Part shown: positions 1 to 11,149 of the stretch, in pieces
How the letters are laid out: each line of letters begins with the position of its first letter
How positions within the stretch are numbered: position 1 is the stretch's first letter
Assembly (NCBI RefSeq): GCF_001514265.1
Contig: NZ_KQ948989.1
Location: 372,001 to 436,000 of the forward strand
Length of the DNA: 64,000 nucleotides
Direction: 5' to 3'
From: Streptomyces resistomycificus
GTDB lineage: Bacteria > Actinomycetota > Actinomycetes > Streptomycetales > Streptomycetaceae
Made by a program: the position numbers and the translations under genes
Notes under the pieces: generated by a model
The model's input: the letters and a program-made list of their open reading frames with translations, nothing else
The model's database searches: none
Told to the model about the DNA's origin: nothing

Positions 1-1902
1 CTTGGCGAAAGCCTCGTCGTCGCCCTCGGTCTTCTTGAACGCGCGGTTGGGGATGCCGTCCTTCATCAGCGTTGGCGTTGCACCGATGAGGCCGTTGCCG
101 TGCTTGACGTGCGCGTCGAGGAAACCGAGTGCGCGCCCCGGCTTCATGGCCTCCAGCCACAGGGACACCTTGGCCAGTTCCACCGCCATGGGGTTGAGAT
201 CCACCCCGTAGACACACCGGGCGACGACCTCCTGCATGGCCTCGCTCACCGCATCGCCGGTCGGCTCGGGGAGACGCTCCCGTACCGAGGCGACCCGCTT
301 GGCGATACGACGGGCGGCGCCGACGAGGAAGTGGCCCGAGCCGCAGGCCGGGTCGCAGACCGTCAGGGACAGCAGCTCCTCGACGATCGTCCCGGCGGGG
401 TCAGCAAGGCCCTCGGACCGGGCCCGCTCCTCGCCCCGCACGACAGCGGCGTCAATCACCGGGTTCAGCGTCGAGTCCAGCAGCGTCTCGGTCAGCGCGG
501 ACGGGGTGTAGTAACTGCCGGTCTTCTTACGGTCGTTGCCTGCCCGGTCGACCAACTCGAAGGTCCGCTTGCTCGCACTGTGCTTCGGCACCAGCTCCAG
601 CAGCGCCTCGTACACCGACCCCAACTCCTCGGCGCCCATGTGCCGATAGTCGGCTGACCGCCAGCGCCCGGAGTCGGCGTCTCGGACGCGCGCGAGATGA
701 CGTACCGCCTCCAGGAAGTACCGGTTGGAGAGCCGGGCGTCGCGCAGAGGCCTGTCAGCCTCCGTCGCGTTGAACAGGCCACCCAGCCCCGGCAGACCCA
801 GCTCCGGCTGTCCCTGTTCGTCACCGAGCGCGGCGAGGATCAACTCAACGGCGGCGTACTGGTCGCTGTGCGCTGTCCCCTGCCTGCGCTGCGAGCGTTC
901 CCGCAGCCGGGCCGTGGAGAAGTACTTGTGGTAGCGGTCGTGAGCCTGCTCGCCGGCCTCGGGGTCCAGCAACGCGCCGCGGTCCTCGGCTACGAACAGG
1001 AAGATCAGCCGGTAGACCAGGCGCAGCAGCGCGGACTGGAGTGCCGACGGGTCCAGACCCTCCCGCAAGGCCGTGTTGTCGGGGTGACGCAAGAAGCCCG
1101 TGCCGAGGGCTGCCAGGGCTTGCTGGACTCCGTCGCGGTAGTGCTCCAGGGCGCGTGTGCCCGACTCGATGGCCGCCGTGCGCCAGGACTCCAGCCAGCA
1201 GGAGGAAGGCGCCGCCCCCTCCGCCACCTCGAACCGCGAGGCGTGCAGCAGCCGGTACAGCAGCACGAACTCGCTGAACAGCTCGCCGTCGAAGATCGCC
1301 TCAAGGTCGAACTCGACGTACGACGCCGTGGCGAGCGCGCTGGAGTCCCGGAGCAGGCGGACCTGGCGGCCGTTCGTGAGGGTGCCCCAAAGGTGGGCCT
1401 CGGTTCGGTTCAGGCATTCCTGGAGCATCGACTGCGGCGGGACCGTGCCCGCGCCGCCGGGCCGCTTGTCCAGGTTGGCGTTCCAGGCCGCCTGGTGGAA
1501 CAGGGCGCTGCCCCAGCGATGGGAGACCGGGAACTTCTTCTCCGCGTCGGAGTCCGCCGTAACGCCCGCCGGGCCCACCGCCGTGAGTCGGCCGAAGCCC
1601 AGTTCACGCCAGAGGGGAGCCAGCCAGTCGGTGTCGGCGAGACCCGTCGGGTCGGCCGCGGGGACGCCTGTCTCTCGATTCTCCGACAGCCGTGTGCGCA
1701 GCTCCCGCCACAGCGGCTTGAGGTACTCCCAGCTGCGTTCCGCCTCGTCCCGCACCGAACGGGAGGACGGCAGGCCGTAGTCGGCGGGCTTGCAGCCGGG
1801 GACGTCCTTGCCCTCCGAGATCCGGAGCAGCATGTCGGTGGGAAGCAGTCCTCCGACGGTGTGGACGGACATGAACGCCTGGTTGCGGGTGGTGGCGGAC
1901 AT
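1..1902 (-). CDS. N6-adenine DNA methyltransferase, Eco57I/PglX/DrmMI-like (partial, 3' end off window)
   Basis: Likely methylates host DNA so that the neighbouring helicases can tell self from non-self, as in DISARM or BREX. Visible are 634 residues from the ATG at 1902. The first 510 or so are a poorly characterised N-terminal region. The AdoMet-binding motif I (DPACGSGHF) falls near residue 520, followed by the NPMAVELAKVSLWLEA segment typical of large type IIG/PglX-like N6 methylases. The catalytic NPPY motif should lie in the part cut off by the left edge. The start codon overlaps the stop of the upstream helicase gene (TGATG), which implies translational coupling. The adenine methylase class is fairly clear. 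DrmMI versus PglX/BrxX is inferred from the neighbours only. Confidence 0.8.
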   Translation of the reverse strand, partial: MSATTRNQAFMSVHTVGGLLPTDMLLRISEGKDVPGCKPADYGLPSSRSVRDEAERSWEYLKPLWRELRTRLSENRETGVPAADPTGLADTDWLAPLWRELGFGRLTAVGPAGVTADSDAEKKFPVSHRWGSALFHQAAWNANLDKRPGGAGTVPPQSMLQECLNRTEAHLWGTLTNGRQVRLLRDSSALATASYVEFDLEAIFDGELFSEFVLLYRLLHASRFEVAEGAAPSSCWLESWRTAAIESGTRALEHYRDGVQQALAALGTGFLRHPDNTALREGLDPSALQSALLRLVYRLIFLFVAEDRGALLDPEAGEQAHDRYHKYFSTARLRERSQRRQGTAHSDQYAAVELILAALGDEQGQPELGLPGLGGLFNATEADRPLRDARLSNRYFLEAVRHLARVRDADSGRWRSADYRHMGAEELGSVYEALLELVPKHSASKRTFELVDRAGNDRKKTGSYYTPSALTETLLDSTLNPVIDAAVVRGEERARSEGLADPAGTIVEELLSLTVCDPACGSGHFLVGAARRIAKRVASVRERLPEPTGDAVSEAMQEVVARCVYGVDLNPMAVELAKVSLWLEAMKPGRALGFLDAHVKHGNGLIGATPTLMKDGIPNRAFKKTEGDDEAFAK

Positions 1903-4838
1903 CAGGCGGACACTCCAGCGGGAACGGAAGCAGCGGCGGGCAGGTAGACGTAGGCGCCGAGGATGTCGGCCGGCTTCTGGGCCGTGACCGACAGACCACG
2001 GATGATCTCGCCGGACGCGGTGCGCACCCGGCGGTGGGCGGCGAGCAGCTCGGCCGCCAGTTCGTCGCCGTAGGTCTCCAAATAGCCATTCTTATCCGGC
2101 AGTTGATCGAGGATGCGGGTCATCGTCCGCTCCCCGAAGTGCGGGTCGGTGTTGTCCGACGCCGTCGCGTCCAGCAATTCGGCGGCCCGCTCCTGCGGCA
2201 GCCACACCGCGTTTCTCGGCGCCCCCTCGAAGGCCAGCAGCCTCGCGTCCTCCGCCACCAGCTGTCGCTCACCGTTCCTCGACGGCAGCGTGAGGTGGAA
2301 GCGGTAGCGGATTAGCAGCAGCGTCGTCCTCGTACTCACCGCATCCGTCGTGATCACCCCGCAGCGGCGTGCCGGGCGGGCGCCCTCGGCCTGGGTGTCC
2401 AACGCGGCGTTCAGGACATGGGACGCCAGGGCTCCCACCACCGGGTCCGTGCGGACCAGCGCCGCCTCCCCGCGCGTCACGGCGGGGTCGCTGCGGAACG
2501 GGATCTCGCGGTCCTTCTCTACCACCTCCGCGCCGACGGTCGATGCGATGGCGTCCCGCAGGCCCGCCGGGGTGCCGCCAACCTGTGCCGTGAAGTCCTC
2601 GCCGTCGCCGCGCAGTACGGCGTTCAGGGCGCTCAGGGACTCCCGTACGAACGTCGTGATCTCGCCCGTGCCACCCAGCGCCGCCCGGATGGAGGCGACC
2701 TCGCGGGCCACCTCCTCCGGGTGGATCGAGCGTTGCGCAAACCGGGAGCGGGAGGCGCGCTCGCGCTCCGCCGCCGAGTTCCAGTCGCTCTCCAGCTTCT
2801 CCGTGCTCACCTTGAAGGCGTCGGCGCTGAAGAGGGCGTCCTGGTCGTCCCGGCCTCGCATCAGCAGCCACTCGACGATCGCGTCCGTGACGCCCGTCGA
2901 CAGCTCGTCCGGGACCGAGACGGAGATGCCCAAGTCCTTCTTGATCTGACGGTGCTTCTGGATCAGCACCTCCAGGACCTTGCCGTCGATGCCGTTGTCG
3001 TCGCCGTACAGGGTGATGACCCGGACCTCGTCGCGGCGCTGACCGTAACGGTCGACGCGGCCCTCGCGCTGGTCGTGGCGAGTGGGGTTCCAGGCCAGGT
3101 CGTAGTGGACGACCGAGTCGAAGTGGTGCTGGAGGTTCACACCCTCCGACAGGCAGTCCGTGGCGATCAGCACCCGGCGGGCCGCCGCGTCCGCGCCGGC
3201 CTCCGTCGCCAGCTTCTCGATCCGCTCAATGCGCTGCTGCGGTGACAGCTCGCCGGTGACCGCCCTGACAACCGTCTTCGCGCCCAGCGGGCTGCGCTTC
3301 TTCTTCTCCGGGTCGTTCTCCAGCTGAGCGGCCAGATACTTGGCCGTCGGGATGTAGCGGCAGAAGACGATCGGGTTGTAGCCGTCCGCCAGCAGCGCCT
3401 TGAGGTGCTTGATGAGCGCCTTCAGCTTCAGGTCCTTCTCCGGGCCCTTCAACTGCTCGGCGAGCTCCGCCAGTTCCGCCAAACGCGACTTCACGGGCCC
3501 CTCGTCCGTCTCCGCGCCCGGCGCCACGTCCATGCCCTCCAGGGTGTCGCTGTCCGCCGCGTCGCTGTTGAGCGGAGCGCCCAGCTTGTCGGCCTCCTCC
3601 GCGCTCGCCGCGATCGCCGCCGCCGAACGCGTCGTCAGCGTCTGCGCGGCCGCCGCCGGCGACGACATCAGCGAGCGCAGCAGCGCGATCGCCGACCACC
3701 AGGCGATCCGCGCCTCCCGCTTGCCCTGGCCCCCCGCTTCCTCGACGCGCTCACTCGCGTAGGCGATCGCGTCGTCCAGCAGGGCGCGGTACTCGGGGGA
3801 GAGCTTGTACGTCTCGTCCTTGAAGTAGCGGTCCGACGGGAAGGCCGTGCGTTCGGCGAGCGAGTCGTCCGCGAGGCCGTCCTCCTTCGTGAGGTACTGC
3901 CTTACGTCCGCCCGCTTGCGCGCCACGAAGTGCTGGGCCAGGAGCTTTCGGCCCGACTCCGACTCCAGGCTCACGTCCGCCAGCTCCGGCTTGACCAAGC
4001 CGAGTAGATTGCGGAACGCCGACTCCTTGCCGCTGTGCGGGGTCGCCGTCACCAGCAGCAGATGCCGGTCGGGGTCCTCGGCCACGCGGCGCAACAGCTC
4101 GTAGCGCAGCTGGCTCTGCGCGCTCGTGGAGGTGTCGTCGGCGGCCACGCAGGTGTGCGCCTCGTCGACGATCACCAGGTCGGGGCAGTGGCGTACGAAG
4201 TCGTCGCGGTGGCGCGGGGACTTGATGTAGTCCGTGGAGACGATCACGTTCGGGTACTTGTCGAACAGGGACTGGCCGAGGTCCAGGCCCCGCTCCAGAC
4301 GGGAGACCGTCGACGCCAGCACCAGTTCGGCGTCGATGCCGAACTTGCCGCGCAGCTCCTGTTGCCACTGCTCGGCGAGAGCCGGGCTGCACAGCACCGC
4401 CAGGCCCGTGGCCTCTCCCTGCGCCAGCATCTCGCTGGCGACAAGGCCTGCCTCGATGGTCTTGCCGATGCCGACGTCGTCCGAGATCAGCATGCGAACG
4501 GTCTTCTGGCGCAGCGCCATCAGGAGGGGCACGAGCTGATATGCGCGCGGCTCCACTGCGATGCCCGCCAGCGAGCGGAACGGGCCGGCGCCTGAGCGGA
4601 AGCCCACCCGCAATGCAGTGCGCAACAGACCGGCGGCCCGCTGGTCGCCCAGGTCGGACGGCTCGGGTGGGGCGAAGCGGGCCTCCTCGACGGGCTCGAA
4701 CGGGAGCACCGCCGCGATGTCGTCGTCCGAGCCGCCCAGCGGGCGTAGGACGAGCAGGTCGGGCTGGCTCTCGGGGAGTACCACCCACTCGCGGCCACGG
4801 GCCGTCACCAGGGATCCGGCGGAGAACGTGAATGCCAT
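1902..4838 (-). CDS. SNF2-type helicase, DrmD-like (DISARM class 1-like component)
   Basis: A 978-residue superfamily 2 translocase of the SNF2/HepA type. Walker A (DDVGIGKT) is near residue 123, the DEAH box (IVDEAHTC) near 224, and the C-terminal helicase motifs (CLSEGVNLQ, then QREGRVDRYGQ) near 575-595. These are followed by a 350-residue C-terminal region without a recognised domain. Length and motif style match DrmD-like proteins. It presumably acts on invading DNA with the downstream methylase and the upstream kinase-helicase. Its gene lies 29 bp after the upstream stop and overlaps the methylase start by 1 bp, so the three form one operon. ATG at 4838 was chosen; a TTG at 4850 in the same frame sits closer to an AGAGGA sequence and is an alternative. 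The DrmD assignment is from remembered family features. Confidence 0.82.
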   Translation of the reverse strand: MAFTFSAGSLVTARGREWVVLPESQPDLLVLRPLGGSDDDIAAVLPFEPVEEARFAPPEPSDLGDQRAAGLLRTALRVGFRSGAGPFRSLAGIAVEPRAYQLVPLLMALRQKTVRMLISDDVGIGKTIEAGLVASEMLAQGEATGLAVLCSPALAEQWQQELRGKFGIDAELVLASTVSRLERGLDLGQSLFDKYPNVIVSTDYIKSPRHRDDFVRHCPDLVIVDEAHTCVAADDTSTSAQSQLRYELLRRVAEDPDRHLLLVTATPHSGKESAFRNLLGLVKPELADVSLESESGRKLLAQHFVARKRADVRQYLTKEDGLADDSLAERTAFPSDRYFKDETYKLSPEYRALLDDAIAYASERVEEAGGQGKREARIAWWSAIALLRSLMSSPAAAAQTLTTRSAAAIAASAEEADKLGAPLNSDAADSDTLEGMDVAPGAETDEGPVKSRLAELAELAEQLKGPEKDLKLKALIKHLKALLADGYNPIVFCRYIPTAKYLAAQLENDPEKKKRSPLGAKTVVRAVTGELSPQQRIERIEKLATEAGADAAARRVLIATDCLSEGVNLQHHFDSVVHYDLAWNPTRHDQREGRVDRYGQRRDEVRVITLYGDDNGIDGKVLEVLIQKHRQIKKDLGISVSVPDELSTGVTDAIVEWLLMRGRDDQDALFSADAFKVSTEKLESDWNSAAERERASRSRFAQRSIHPEEVAREVASIRAALGGTGEITTFVRESLSALNAVLRGDGEDFTAQVGGTPAGLRDAIASTVGAEVVEKDREIPFRSDPAVTRGEAALVRTDPVVGALASHVLNAALDTQAEGARPARRCGVITTDAVSTRTTLLLIRYRFHLTLPSRNGERQLVAEDARLLAFEGAPRNAVWLPQERAAELLDATASDNTDPHFGERTMTRILDQLPDKNGYLETYGDELAAELLAAHRRVRTASGEIIRGLSVTAQKPADILGAYVYLPAAASVPAGVSA

Positions 4839-4867
4839 AGCGATCGTCAAATCCTCTTGGTGGTCGG

Positions 4868-7800
4868 TCAGTTCGCGGCCGGAGAGCCGAAGTAGCGGGC
4901 GTGGGCATGGGCGATGGCGTCCCAGTCGGCGCCGTGCGGGAAGCGGACGACGTCCCAGGTGGCGTCGTACAGCCGCTCCTCGGCGTCGGCGTCGCGCAGG
5001 GCGCTCACCTCTGCCGCCGGGCCGTCCACGAACACGGCGACATTGGCGCCCGCCAGCCGGTAGACGAAGTCGGGTGCCGCGTTTGCTTCCGTCAGGAAGA
5101 CGTCCTTCTCGTCAGGAAGACGCAGGCCTCGAGCCTTGGCCCAGCCCAGGAAGTCGCCCTGGGCTGCCAGTTCGCCGGCGGAGACTTCCACAGGCGTGGG
5201 CTCGGGGGCGTTGAGAAGCCGCCGGAACTGTTCCGAGCGGGACTCCCCCCGTGACTCCCGCTCCGCCGTGGCCGAAGCAAACCGGACCAGCAGGGCGGCC
5301 ACCGTGCGCCGGTCGATCTGGGCGTGGTCGAGCTGATTGCCGTACGTGAGCAGGCAGTCGTAGCAGCCGCGCGCACAGGGGCGGTCGGGGCGGTGTTCCT
5401 TGCCGCCCTCGTCCTTGCCGTCCGCCGAGAAGTGGCAGATCTCCAGGGCGCGGCGGGCCGCCTTGGCGAGGGCGTCGTCCTCCGCCTGGAGACGGCGCAG
5501 GACACCCGCGCCACCTTCGGCGGCCTCCGTGAACAGGATGCGGCGCCGCGGGCCGTCGTCCGGCGGCAGCAGCTCGGCGGCCAACTCGGCGTCCTCCAGC
5601 TCGAACGCGTTCTCGATGCCACGCTCCAGCGCGTACATCAGGGTGAGCGCGATCGGCTCGGGCAGCGCCTCGTCGAGGGTGACGACGAGGATGTTGCGCC
5701 GGTCCTCGACGTAGGGGATGACCCGCTTCTTGCGGCGCCGCTCGTTGCCGTCGGAATCCACCAACGGCAGCTCGGCGGAGTCGCCGGACGCCTCGGCCGC
5801 GTCCTTGTCGTTCATCCAGCGGCCGTCGCCGAGGTCCAGCCAGTAGCCTGCCGGCTCGTCCCGCTTGGCGCGCACCCGGCCCGTGTTGGTGATGCGGACG
5901 GTCGCGGAGTCGCCGTAGGCGATCTTCGCGAGCTGACCTTCCGGATCGGCGATCGTCGCGTTGACGCGGCCCTTGCGGGCGCCGTGGTCATGGAAGCGGT
6001 ACGACGTCTGGAGCCGGAAGCCAGCCCGGCGGCGCTCCTCCTCGTCGGAGGAGATCCGCTCACGGCGGCTCGTGTACACGGTGTGCAGATGCAGCAGGCC
6101 GTACGTGGCCGCGCCGAGCGGTTCCTTGCAGAAGTCGCAGCGATCCTCGCGTTCCTTGGGATCGTGGTGGTAGCCGCAGTGCGTGCAGCGGCGGGCCTCA
6201 TCGGTGGTCAGCTCGCCGGAGGAGTCCGGTGGCAGCTGGACACGGGTCACCTGGTAGCGAGCGCCCTCGTGGTAGATGAGCGCACCGGGGCCGAACTCGC
6301 GAATGGCCATGAAGCGGGGACGCTGGAGGTAGTCGCCGTCACCGCGGCGACGGCCGATCGTCGGGATGTACGCGGCCAGCGGCAGGCGCGGGAAGCTGTA
6401 GCCGGGCAGGAAGCCCTCGGAGGCCAGATAGCGATACGGGTTGAAGTCCGAGAGGACCGATCTGCTGTCCGTGGTCTCGTTCCGCAGCAGGGCGAGCTGG
6501 TGTTCGGCGACATCACGGCGGCTCCGGGCGCGCTGCCGGTCACCTTCGGTGAGGCTGTAGTCGAGGCGCCGCTTGTTCTGGACGTACTGGTCGGTCAGCG
6601 CCGACCGGAACAGGTCGCGCCAGCGGTCGAAGGCTCGGTCGAAGCGCTCGGCGACGGTCCGAACCTTGTCGTCGATCCAGTCGTCGTGCCACCAGGTGGT
6701 GTCGGTGAAGTCGTCGATCAGCGGGGCGAGCACGCGCAGGGCCGCGTTCACCGTGCGCCGCCGGGCGTTCTCGTCCCGCGCGGCCAGCTGGATCTCGGAC
6801 AGCAGGGGCAAGTCCGGGTCCGGGCGGTCGCCGGTGTCCGGGAACGTCACATCGAGTACTTCAGGGACGGAACGGCCCAGGCTCAGACCCGCCTCCGCGA
6901 TCCAGATGCCCTGCAGGTGGGAGAGAACCAGGTCCTCGTTGGCCAGGTCGAGGCGCGGGGGTGCGACTGTACCCGCGACCATCCGCTCGGAGTTGCGGAA
7001 GTAGTACTGGTCGTGGCTGTTGCCCGTCGCGCAGTACGTCGTCACCAGGGCGGGCTGGCCACTGCGGCCCGCGCGGCCCGAACGCTGGGCGTAGTTGGCG
7101 GGCGTGGGCGGCACGTTGCGCATCATCACCGCGTTGAGCTCGGAGATGTCGACGCCCAGCTCCATCGTGGGGGAGCAGTAGAGCAGCTTCAACTCCGCTT
7201 CACGGAAGGCCTTTTCGCGTGCCTCGCGGTCCTCCGGCGACACCTGTGCCGTGTGCTCGCGGGCGTACAGGCCCGACAGGGCGTTGGCCGTCTCCCGGTA
7301 CAGCGTGAGGAAGAACGTGTTGATGCGGGGGCCGTCACCGCTCTGGTACGTACGCGTCAGCGGGTCATGGGCGCCCGACTCGCCCTTGCCCGCCCGCCAC
7401 ACCAGCGACTGGGCGGCGACCCGGTATCCGGTCGCGGTACCGGACGATGCCCTGCGGTAGCGCCCGGCCCGCTGGGGCGCCGCCTCGACCTCCTTGACCA
7501 GGCTCGCCTTGGTCAACACCTTCAGCAGTTCGGTGATGATCAGCTGGATGTCGTCCGGGTCGAGGTGGCGGAAGGCGCGGTCCGCGCGCCGCAGGTACTT
7601 GCCGTACTTGCCGCGTGCCGACAGGAACAGGCTCGACCGGTCCATGCCGGGTCGCGACGGATGTGGGTAGGCGGTGCCCACCCGGGGCTTGTCCGCGGCG
7701 GACAGCATCCACGGGTCCACCAACCGTTCCTCGCTCGCCCGTTGCAGGGAGTCGAAGGCCTCGTCGCGGAAGTACGCCACGTCGATAGCCAGCGAGCGGC

Positions 7801-10800
7801 GCATCTCGTCCAGCAGCGTCCTCATCATCTCGGCCCGCAGCGCGGGGTCCGCATCGCACAGTGCCCGGTGCGTGCCCTCCCAGCGGTCCTGCTTGGCGGC
7901 GACCCAGTCGAGGTCCTCGTAGTCGATCTCCAGCAGGCCCGTCTGCTCCAGGTTGGGCATGGTGACGCGCCAGCCGCGCTCCAGGTCCAGGTAGAGGCGG
8001 AAGGCGACCACATCGCGCAGCGTGCGGGCCGCGTTGCGGGCGAGCGACGGCGGCAGGTCGCTGTCGCCCGTGTAGTCGACGGAGGAGACGGCCAGCGCGT
8101 TGGTCACGGCCGAGGCCAGTTCCTCGTGGTGCAGGCCGTCTTCGCCCGCCTCCAGCGCCGCCCGGTACAGGGCCCCACGCAACTGGGTGATCTGCACGAA
8201 GTCGTTGAAGTGGCCCGCCTGGAGGGAGGCGTCCTGCCGGTTGTCGACGAAGGTGAGGAGCTTGCGGGCCTTCTTGTCCAGGGCCTCCTCCGGCACCGAC
8301 TTCAGCGAACGGACGATCGACGCGGAGACCAGCGAGGTCGCTGACGAACGGCCCTCCTGGTCCAGCGTCGCCAGCTTGGCGAAGTCCCGGCCGCGCGTCT
8401 GCTCGTACGCCACACCGCAGTGCAGACAGAACAGGAACGGCGACGGGATGAACGCCGCCTTCAGCTCGCCGCGGCCCTCATGGCCGAACGGGTCGACGGT
8501 GACGGCCTTCGGCACGCGGTCGCGATAGGCGCGCTTGACGACCTCCTGGCCCTTGTCGTCCAACTCCAGCCAGGACTCGGGCAGTCGCCGGTCGTCCACG
8601 GCGTACTGCACGCTGGACGGCCACTCCCGCTCGTGGTCGACGTAGAGGTAGCCGTCGCCCTGGCGGCCGCCGGTCGCCGAGGTGTCGCGCCGGGCCTCGT
8701 AGCGGACCTCGCCGTCCTTCTCGGTACGCCACACCGTGAGGTACTCCTGGCCGCACTCGCGGCAGAACGCCAGCGGCATCAGCAACTTGCCGCCGCTGCC
8801 CGGCTGTTCGAGCTGGTACGACCGGGTGAGGCCGCGGAGTTTCTTGTCCTCCAGGGTCACGTACACCGTGTCGCCCTTGGACAGGAACTGGTGCAGCCGG
8901 AACGCGAACAGGGGCCGCTCGGTACGCGGGTTGAGCGCCTGCGAGCCGGCTTCCAGTGTCTCGCGGATCGCCGTCGCGCACCTCTCCTCGTCCACTCCCG
9001 ACAGCTCGTGCAGCTCCCGGGCGGCCACTTCGACCTGGGCGGGCGAGCGACGTACCAGACGGCCTGTGGCCGGGTCCTCGGCCAGCCCGAAGCGGTCCTC
9101 GATCCAGCGGGCCAGCGAGTCACGCACGAGGTCGTCGTAGGCGCGAGGGGCGGAGGAGACGAGGCGCTCGGCGGGGACGGTGGCGGGTGCCTCGTCGGTC
9201 GCGCGGACCAGGGTCTCGCCGATGATGCGCTCGGGCCGGACCGTCGTACCGAAGAGCGTGCTCGCGACCCGCGCGACCTCCTGCCGCTGATCCTCGAGCG
9301 TGCCCTCCGACGACATGGTGGCCGATGTGCCGATGCACTGGAGGTTCTCCGCCTGGCAGGCCTCGCGGACGCGGCGGATCAGCAGGGCGACGTCGGCGCC
9401 CTGGCGGCCGCGGTAGGTGTGCAGTTCGTCGAAGACGAGGAACTCCAGGCCGCGCGCCATGCGGATGAGGCTGTCCCGGTCGTTCGGGCGGGTCAGCATC
9501 AGTTCCAGCATGACGTAGTTGGTGAGGAGGATGTCCGGCGGGTTCCTGCGGATCTCGCGGCGCTTCTCGTCGTCTTCCTGGCCGGTGTACCGGGCGAAGG
9601 TGACGGGCTCCCTGCCGTCGCCGTAGCCGTCGTGGAGGAACTTCTTCAGCTCTTCCAGCTGGCTGTTGGCGAGCGCGTTCATCGGGTACACGATGATGGC
9701 CCGTACCCGCTTCTCGGCGTTCGGTCCCTCGGCGTCGCGCTGGTGCAGCACCCTGTTGACGATCGGCACGATGTAGGACAGCGACTTGCCGGAGCCGGTG
9801 CCGGTCGTCAGGACGTAGGAGGCGCCGGACGCGGCGGCGTCGATCGCGTCGCGCTGGTGCTGGTGCAGCCTGAGGGGACGGCCGTCGCAGACCGTGCCGT
9901 CCTTCGTCTTCCTCGCCTGGAAGATGCGGGCACACTCCGGGTGCAGCACCTTCTGCTGGGCGAGCTCGACCACGGAGCCGCCGCCCTGGAAGAACGGGTT
10001 GAGCGACAACCAGGGGTTCGGCCACTGGGACTTGTCATCGAGGTCCTTCGCGACGTACGCCTTGATGTGCTCATCGCGGATGACGGTGCCGCCCTCCGTG
10101 AAGGAGCGGTAGTCACGGATAAGCGTCTGGTGGACGTTGAAGACATCCATACCGGAGCCTGATGCGGTCGTCGGGGCCGACTGTCCTGAGGCGGGGACCG
10201 GTGCAGGAGCCGTCGCCCGCGGCTGCCGCGTCGGGTCAAGCTCGCCCCAGCCGGGGACGAGGCACGTTCCGTCGGCCGGTACGGCGAGGGGCAGCAGCGC
10301 GTCCCGCACGCTCACGGCGTCGGCCGGGCGGTCCGCGGGGTTCTTGGCCAGCAGCCGGTCCACGAGGCGGGCGAGCTCCGAAGGGATCTCGTCACGGATC
10401 CGGCGGAGGGGAGCCGGGTCATCGTGCACATGTCGCTCGGCCAGCTCGAACGCGGACTCGCTCGTGAACGGCGGAACGCCGACCAGCATCTCGTACAGCA
10501 CACAGCCCAGCGCGTAGAGGTCGGCGGCCTGGGACACCTGCTTGGCCTGGCACTGTTCCGGGGCCATGTAGCGGGCCGTGCCCACGCTGACGCCGGTGCT
10601 GGTCAGGCGGGTCTGGTCCGGGTCGTCGACGATGCTGCCCATGCCGAAGTCCAGGACCTTGACGGTCCCGCCGCGCGTGAGCATGACGTTGGCCGGCTTC
10701 AGGTCCCGGTGGACCACGCCCTGAGCGTGAGCGGTGGCGAGCCCGCCTGCGATCTGGGCTGCGATGGCGGCTGCCCAGACGATCGGGAGCTGGGACTCTT

Positions 10801-11149
10801 CCTCGATGAGGTCACGTAGTGACCGGCCGTCCAGCAGCTCCATGGCCAGATAGGGCAGACCCTCGCGGTCCGCGGCAATTCCACCCGCGATGAGCCGGGT
10901 GATGTTGGGGTGGTGGTCGAGCCGGCGCATGATGGTCACTTCACGGGCGAAGCGTTCCACGGCCTTCGTGTCGCCGCCGGTGTCGATACGGATGCCGGTG
11001 CGGCGGCGGAGGATCGTCTTGACGGCGACCGTGCGCTCGGGAGTTCCTTCGGAAGCCTCGAGGTCCTCTGCCTGGTGGACCTCCCCCATGTTGCCTCTGC
11101 CGATCACACGCCCGATGCGGAATCTGCCGCCGACGAGCTCGTGGGTCAC
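4868..11149 (-). CDS. Ser/Thr protein kinase fused to DEAD/DEAH helicase with C-terminal DUF1998
   Basis: A 2093-residue cytosolic fusion. Residues 1-290 are a complete Hanks-type kinase: glycine loop GRGNMGEV (18-25), Lys44, HRDLKPAN (147-154), DFG (167-169) and APE (196-198). A Pro/Ala/Ser linker (about 300-332) follows. From Met334 it resembles the usual start of free-standing DUF1998 helicases: Walker A TGTGSGKS (449-456), DELH (574-577), SAT motif, then [10 protein letters not shown] near 1350. Cys pairs (CRECG, CLHCG, CTHCG, CDFC) suggest zinc ribbons. [16 protein letters not shown] cluster near 1930 is the DUF1998 hallmark. The helicase half matches DrmA plus DrmB of DISARM in one chain, or DruE of Druantia. 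GTG at 11149 is preceded by GAGGAG at good spacing; the open frame further upstream lacks kinase homology. It is first in the operon with the SNF2 helicase and methylase. Confidence 0.87.
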   Translation of the reverse strand: MTHELVGGRFRIGRVIGRGNMGEVHQAEDLEASEGTPERTVAVKTILRRRTGIRIDTGGDTKAVERFAREVTIMRRLDHHPNITRLIAGGIAADREGLPYLAMELLDGRSLRDLIEEESQLPIVWAAAIAAQIAGGLATAHAQGVVHRDLKPANVMLTRGGTVKVLDFGMGSIVDDPDQTRLTSTGVSVGTARYMAPEQCQAKQVSQAADLYALGCVLYEMLVGVPPFTSESAFELAERHVHDDPAPLRRIRDEIPSELARLVDRLLAKNPADRPADAVSVRDALLPLAVPADGTCLVPGWGELDPTRQPRATAPAPVPASGQSAPTTASGSGMDVFNVHQTLIRDYRSFTEGGTVIRDEHIKAYVAKDLDDKSQWPNPWLSLNPFFQGGGSVVELAQQKVLHPECARIFQARKTKDGTVCDGRPLRLHQHQRDAIDAAASGASYVLTTGTGSGKSLSYIVPIVNRVLHQRDAEGPNAEKRVRAIIVYPMNALANSQLEELKKFLHDGYGDGREPVTFARYTGQEDDEKRREIRRNPPDILLTNYVMLELMLTRPNDRDSLIRMARGLEFLVFDELHTYRGRQGADVALLIRRVREACQAENLQCIGTSATMSSEGTLEDQRQEVARVASTLFGTTVRPERIIGETLVRATDEAPATVPAERLVSSAPRAYDDLVRDSLARWIEDRFGLAEDPATGRLVRRSPAQVEVAARELHELSGVDEERCATAIRETLEAGSQALNPRTERPLFAFRLHQFLSKGDTVYVTLEDKKLRGLTRSYQLEQPGSGGKLLMPLAFCRECGQEYLTVWRTEKDGEVRYEARRDTSATGGRQGDGYLYVDHEREWPSSVQYAVDDRRLPESWLELDDKGQEVVKRAYRDRVPKAVTVDPFGHEGRGELKAAFIPSPFLFCLHCGVAYEQTRGRDFAKLATLDQEGRSSATSLVSASIVRSLKSVPEEALDKKARKLLTFVDNRQDASLQAGHFNDFVQITQLRGALYRAALEAGEDGLHHEELASAVTNALAVSSVDYTGDSDLPPSLARNAARTLRDVVAFRLYLDLERGWRVTMPNLEQTGLLEIDYEDLDWVAAKQDRWEGTHRALCDADPALRAEMMRTLLDEMRRSLAIDVAYFRDEAFDSLQRASEERLVDPWMLSAADKPRVGTAYPHPSRPGMDRSSLFLSARGKYGKYLRRADRAFRHLDPDDIQLIITELLKVLTKASLVKEVEAAPQRAGRYRRASSGTATGYRVAAQSLVWRAGKGESGAHDPLTRTYQSGDGPRINTFFLTLYRETANALSGLYAREHTAQVSPEDREAREKAFREAELKLLYCSPTMELGVDISELNAVMMRNVPPTPANYAQRSGRAGRSGQPALVTTYCATGNSHDQYYFRNSERMVAGTVAPPRLDLANEDLVLSHLQGIWIAEAGLSLGRSVPEVLDVTFPDTGDRPDPDLPLLSEIQLAARDENARRRTVNAALRVLAPLIDDFTDTTWWHDDWIDDKVRTVAERFDRAFDRWRDLFRSALTDQYVQNKRRLDYSLTEGDRQRARSRRDVAEHQLALLRNETTDSRSVLSDFNPYRYLASEGFLPGYSFPRLPLAAYIPTIGRRRGDGDYLQRPRFMAIREFGPGALIYHEGARYQVTRVQLPPDSSGELTTDEARRCTHCGYHHDPKEREDRCDFCKEPLGAATYGLLHLHTVYTSRRERISSDEEERRRAGFRLQTSYRFHDHGARKGRVNATIADPEGQLAKIAYGDSATVRITNTGRVRAKRDEPAGYWLDLGDGRWMNDKDAAEASGDSAELPLVDSDGNERRRKKRVIPYVEDRRNILVVTLDEALPEPIALTLMYALERGIENAFELEDAELAAELLPPDDGPRRRILFTEAAEGGAGVLRRLQAEDDALAKAARRALEICHFSADGKDEGGKEHRPDRPCARGCYDCLLTYGNQLDHAQIDRRTVAALLVRFASATAERESRGESRSEQFRRLLNAPEPTPVEVSAGELAAQGDFLGWAKARGLRLPDEKDVFLTEANAAPDFVYRLAGANVAVFVDGPAAEVSALRDADAEERLYDATWDVVRFPHGADWDAIAHAHARYFGSPAAN

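Noticed and set aside
5324..8344. A plus-strand open frame of about 1000 codons
   Set aside because: Antisense to the kinase-helicase gene, Arg/Gly/Val-rich without motifs: a typical shadow frame of GC-rich DNA.
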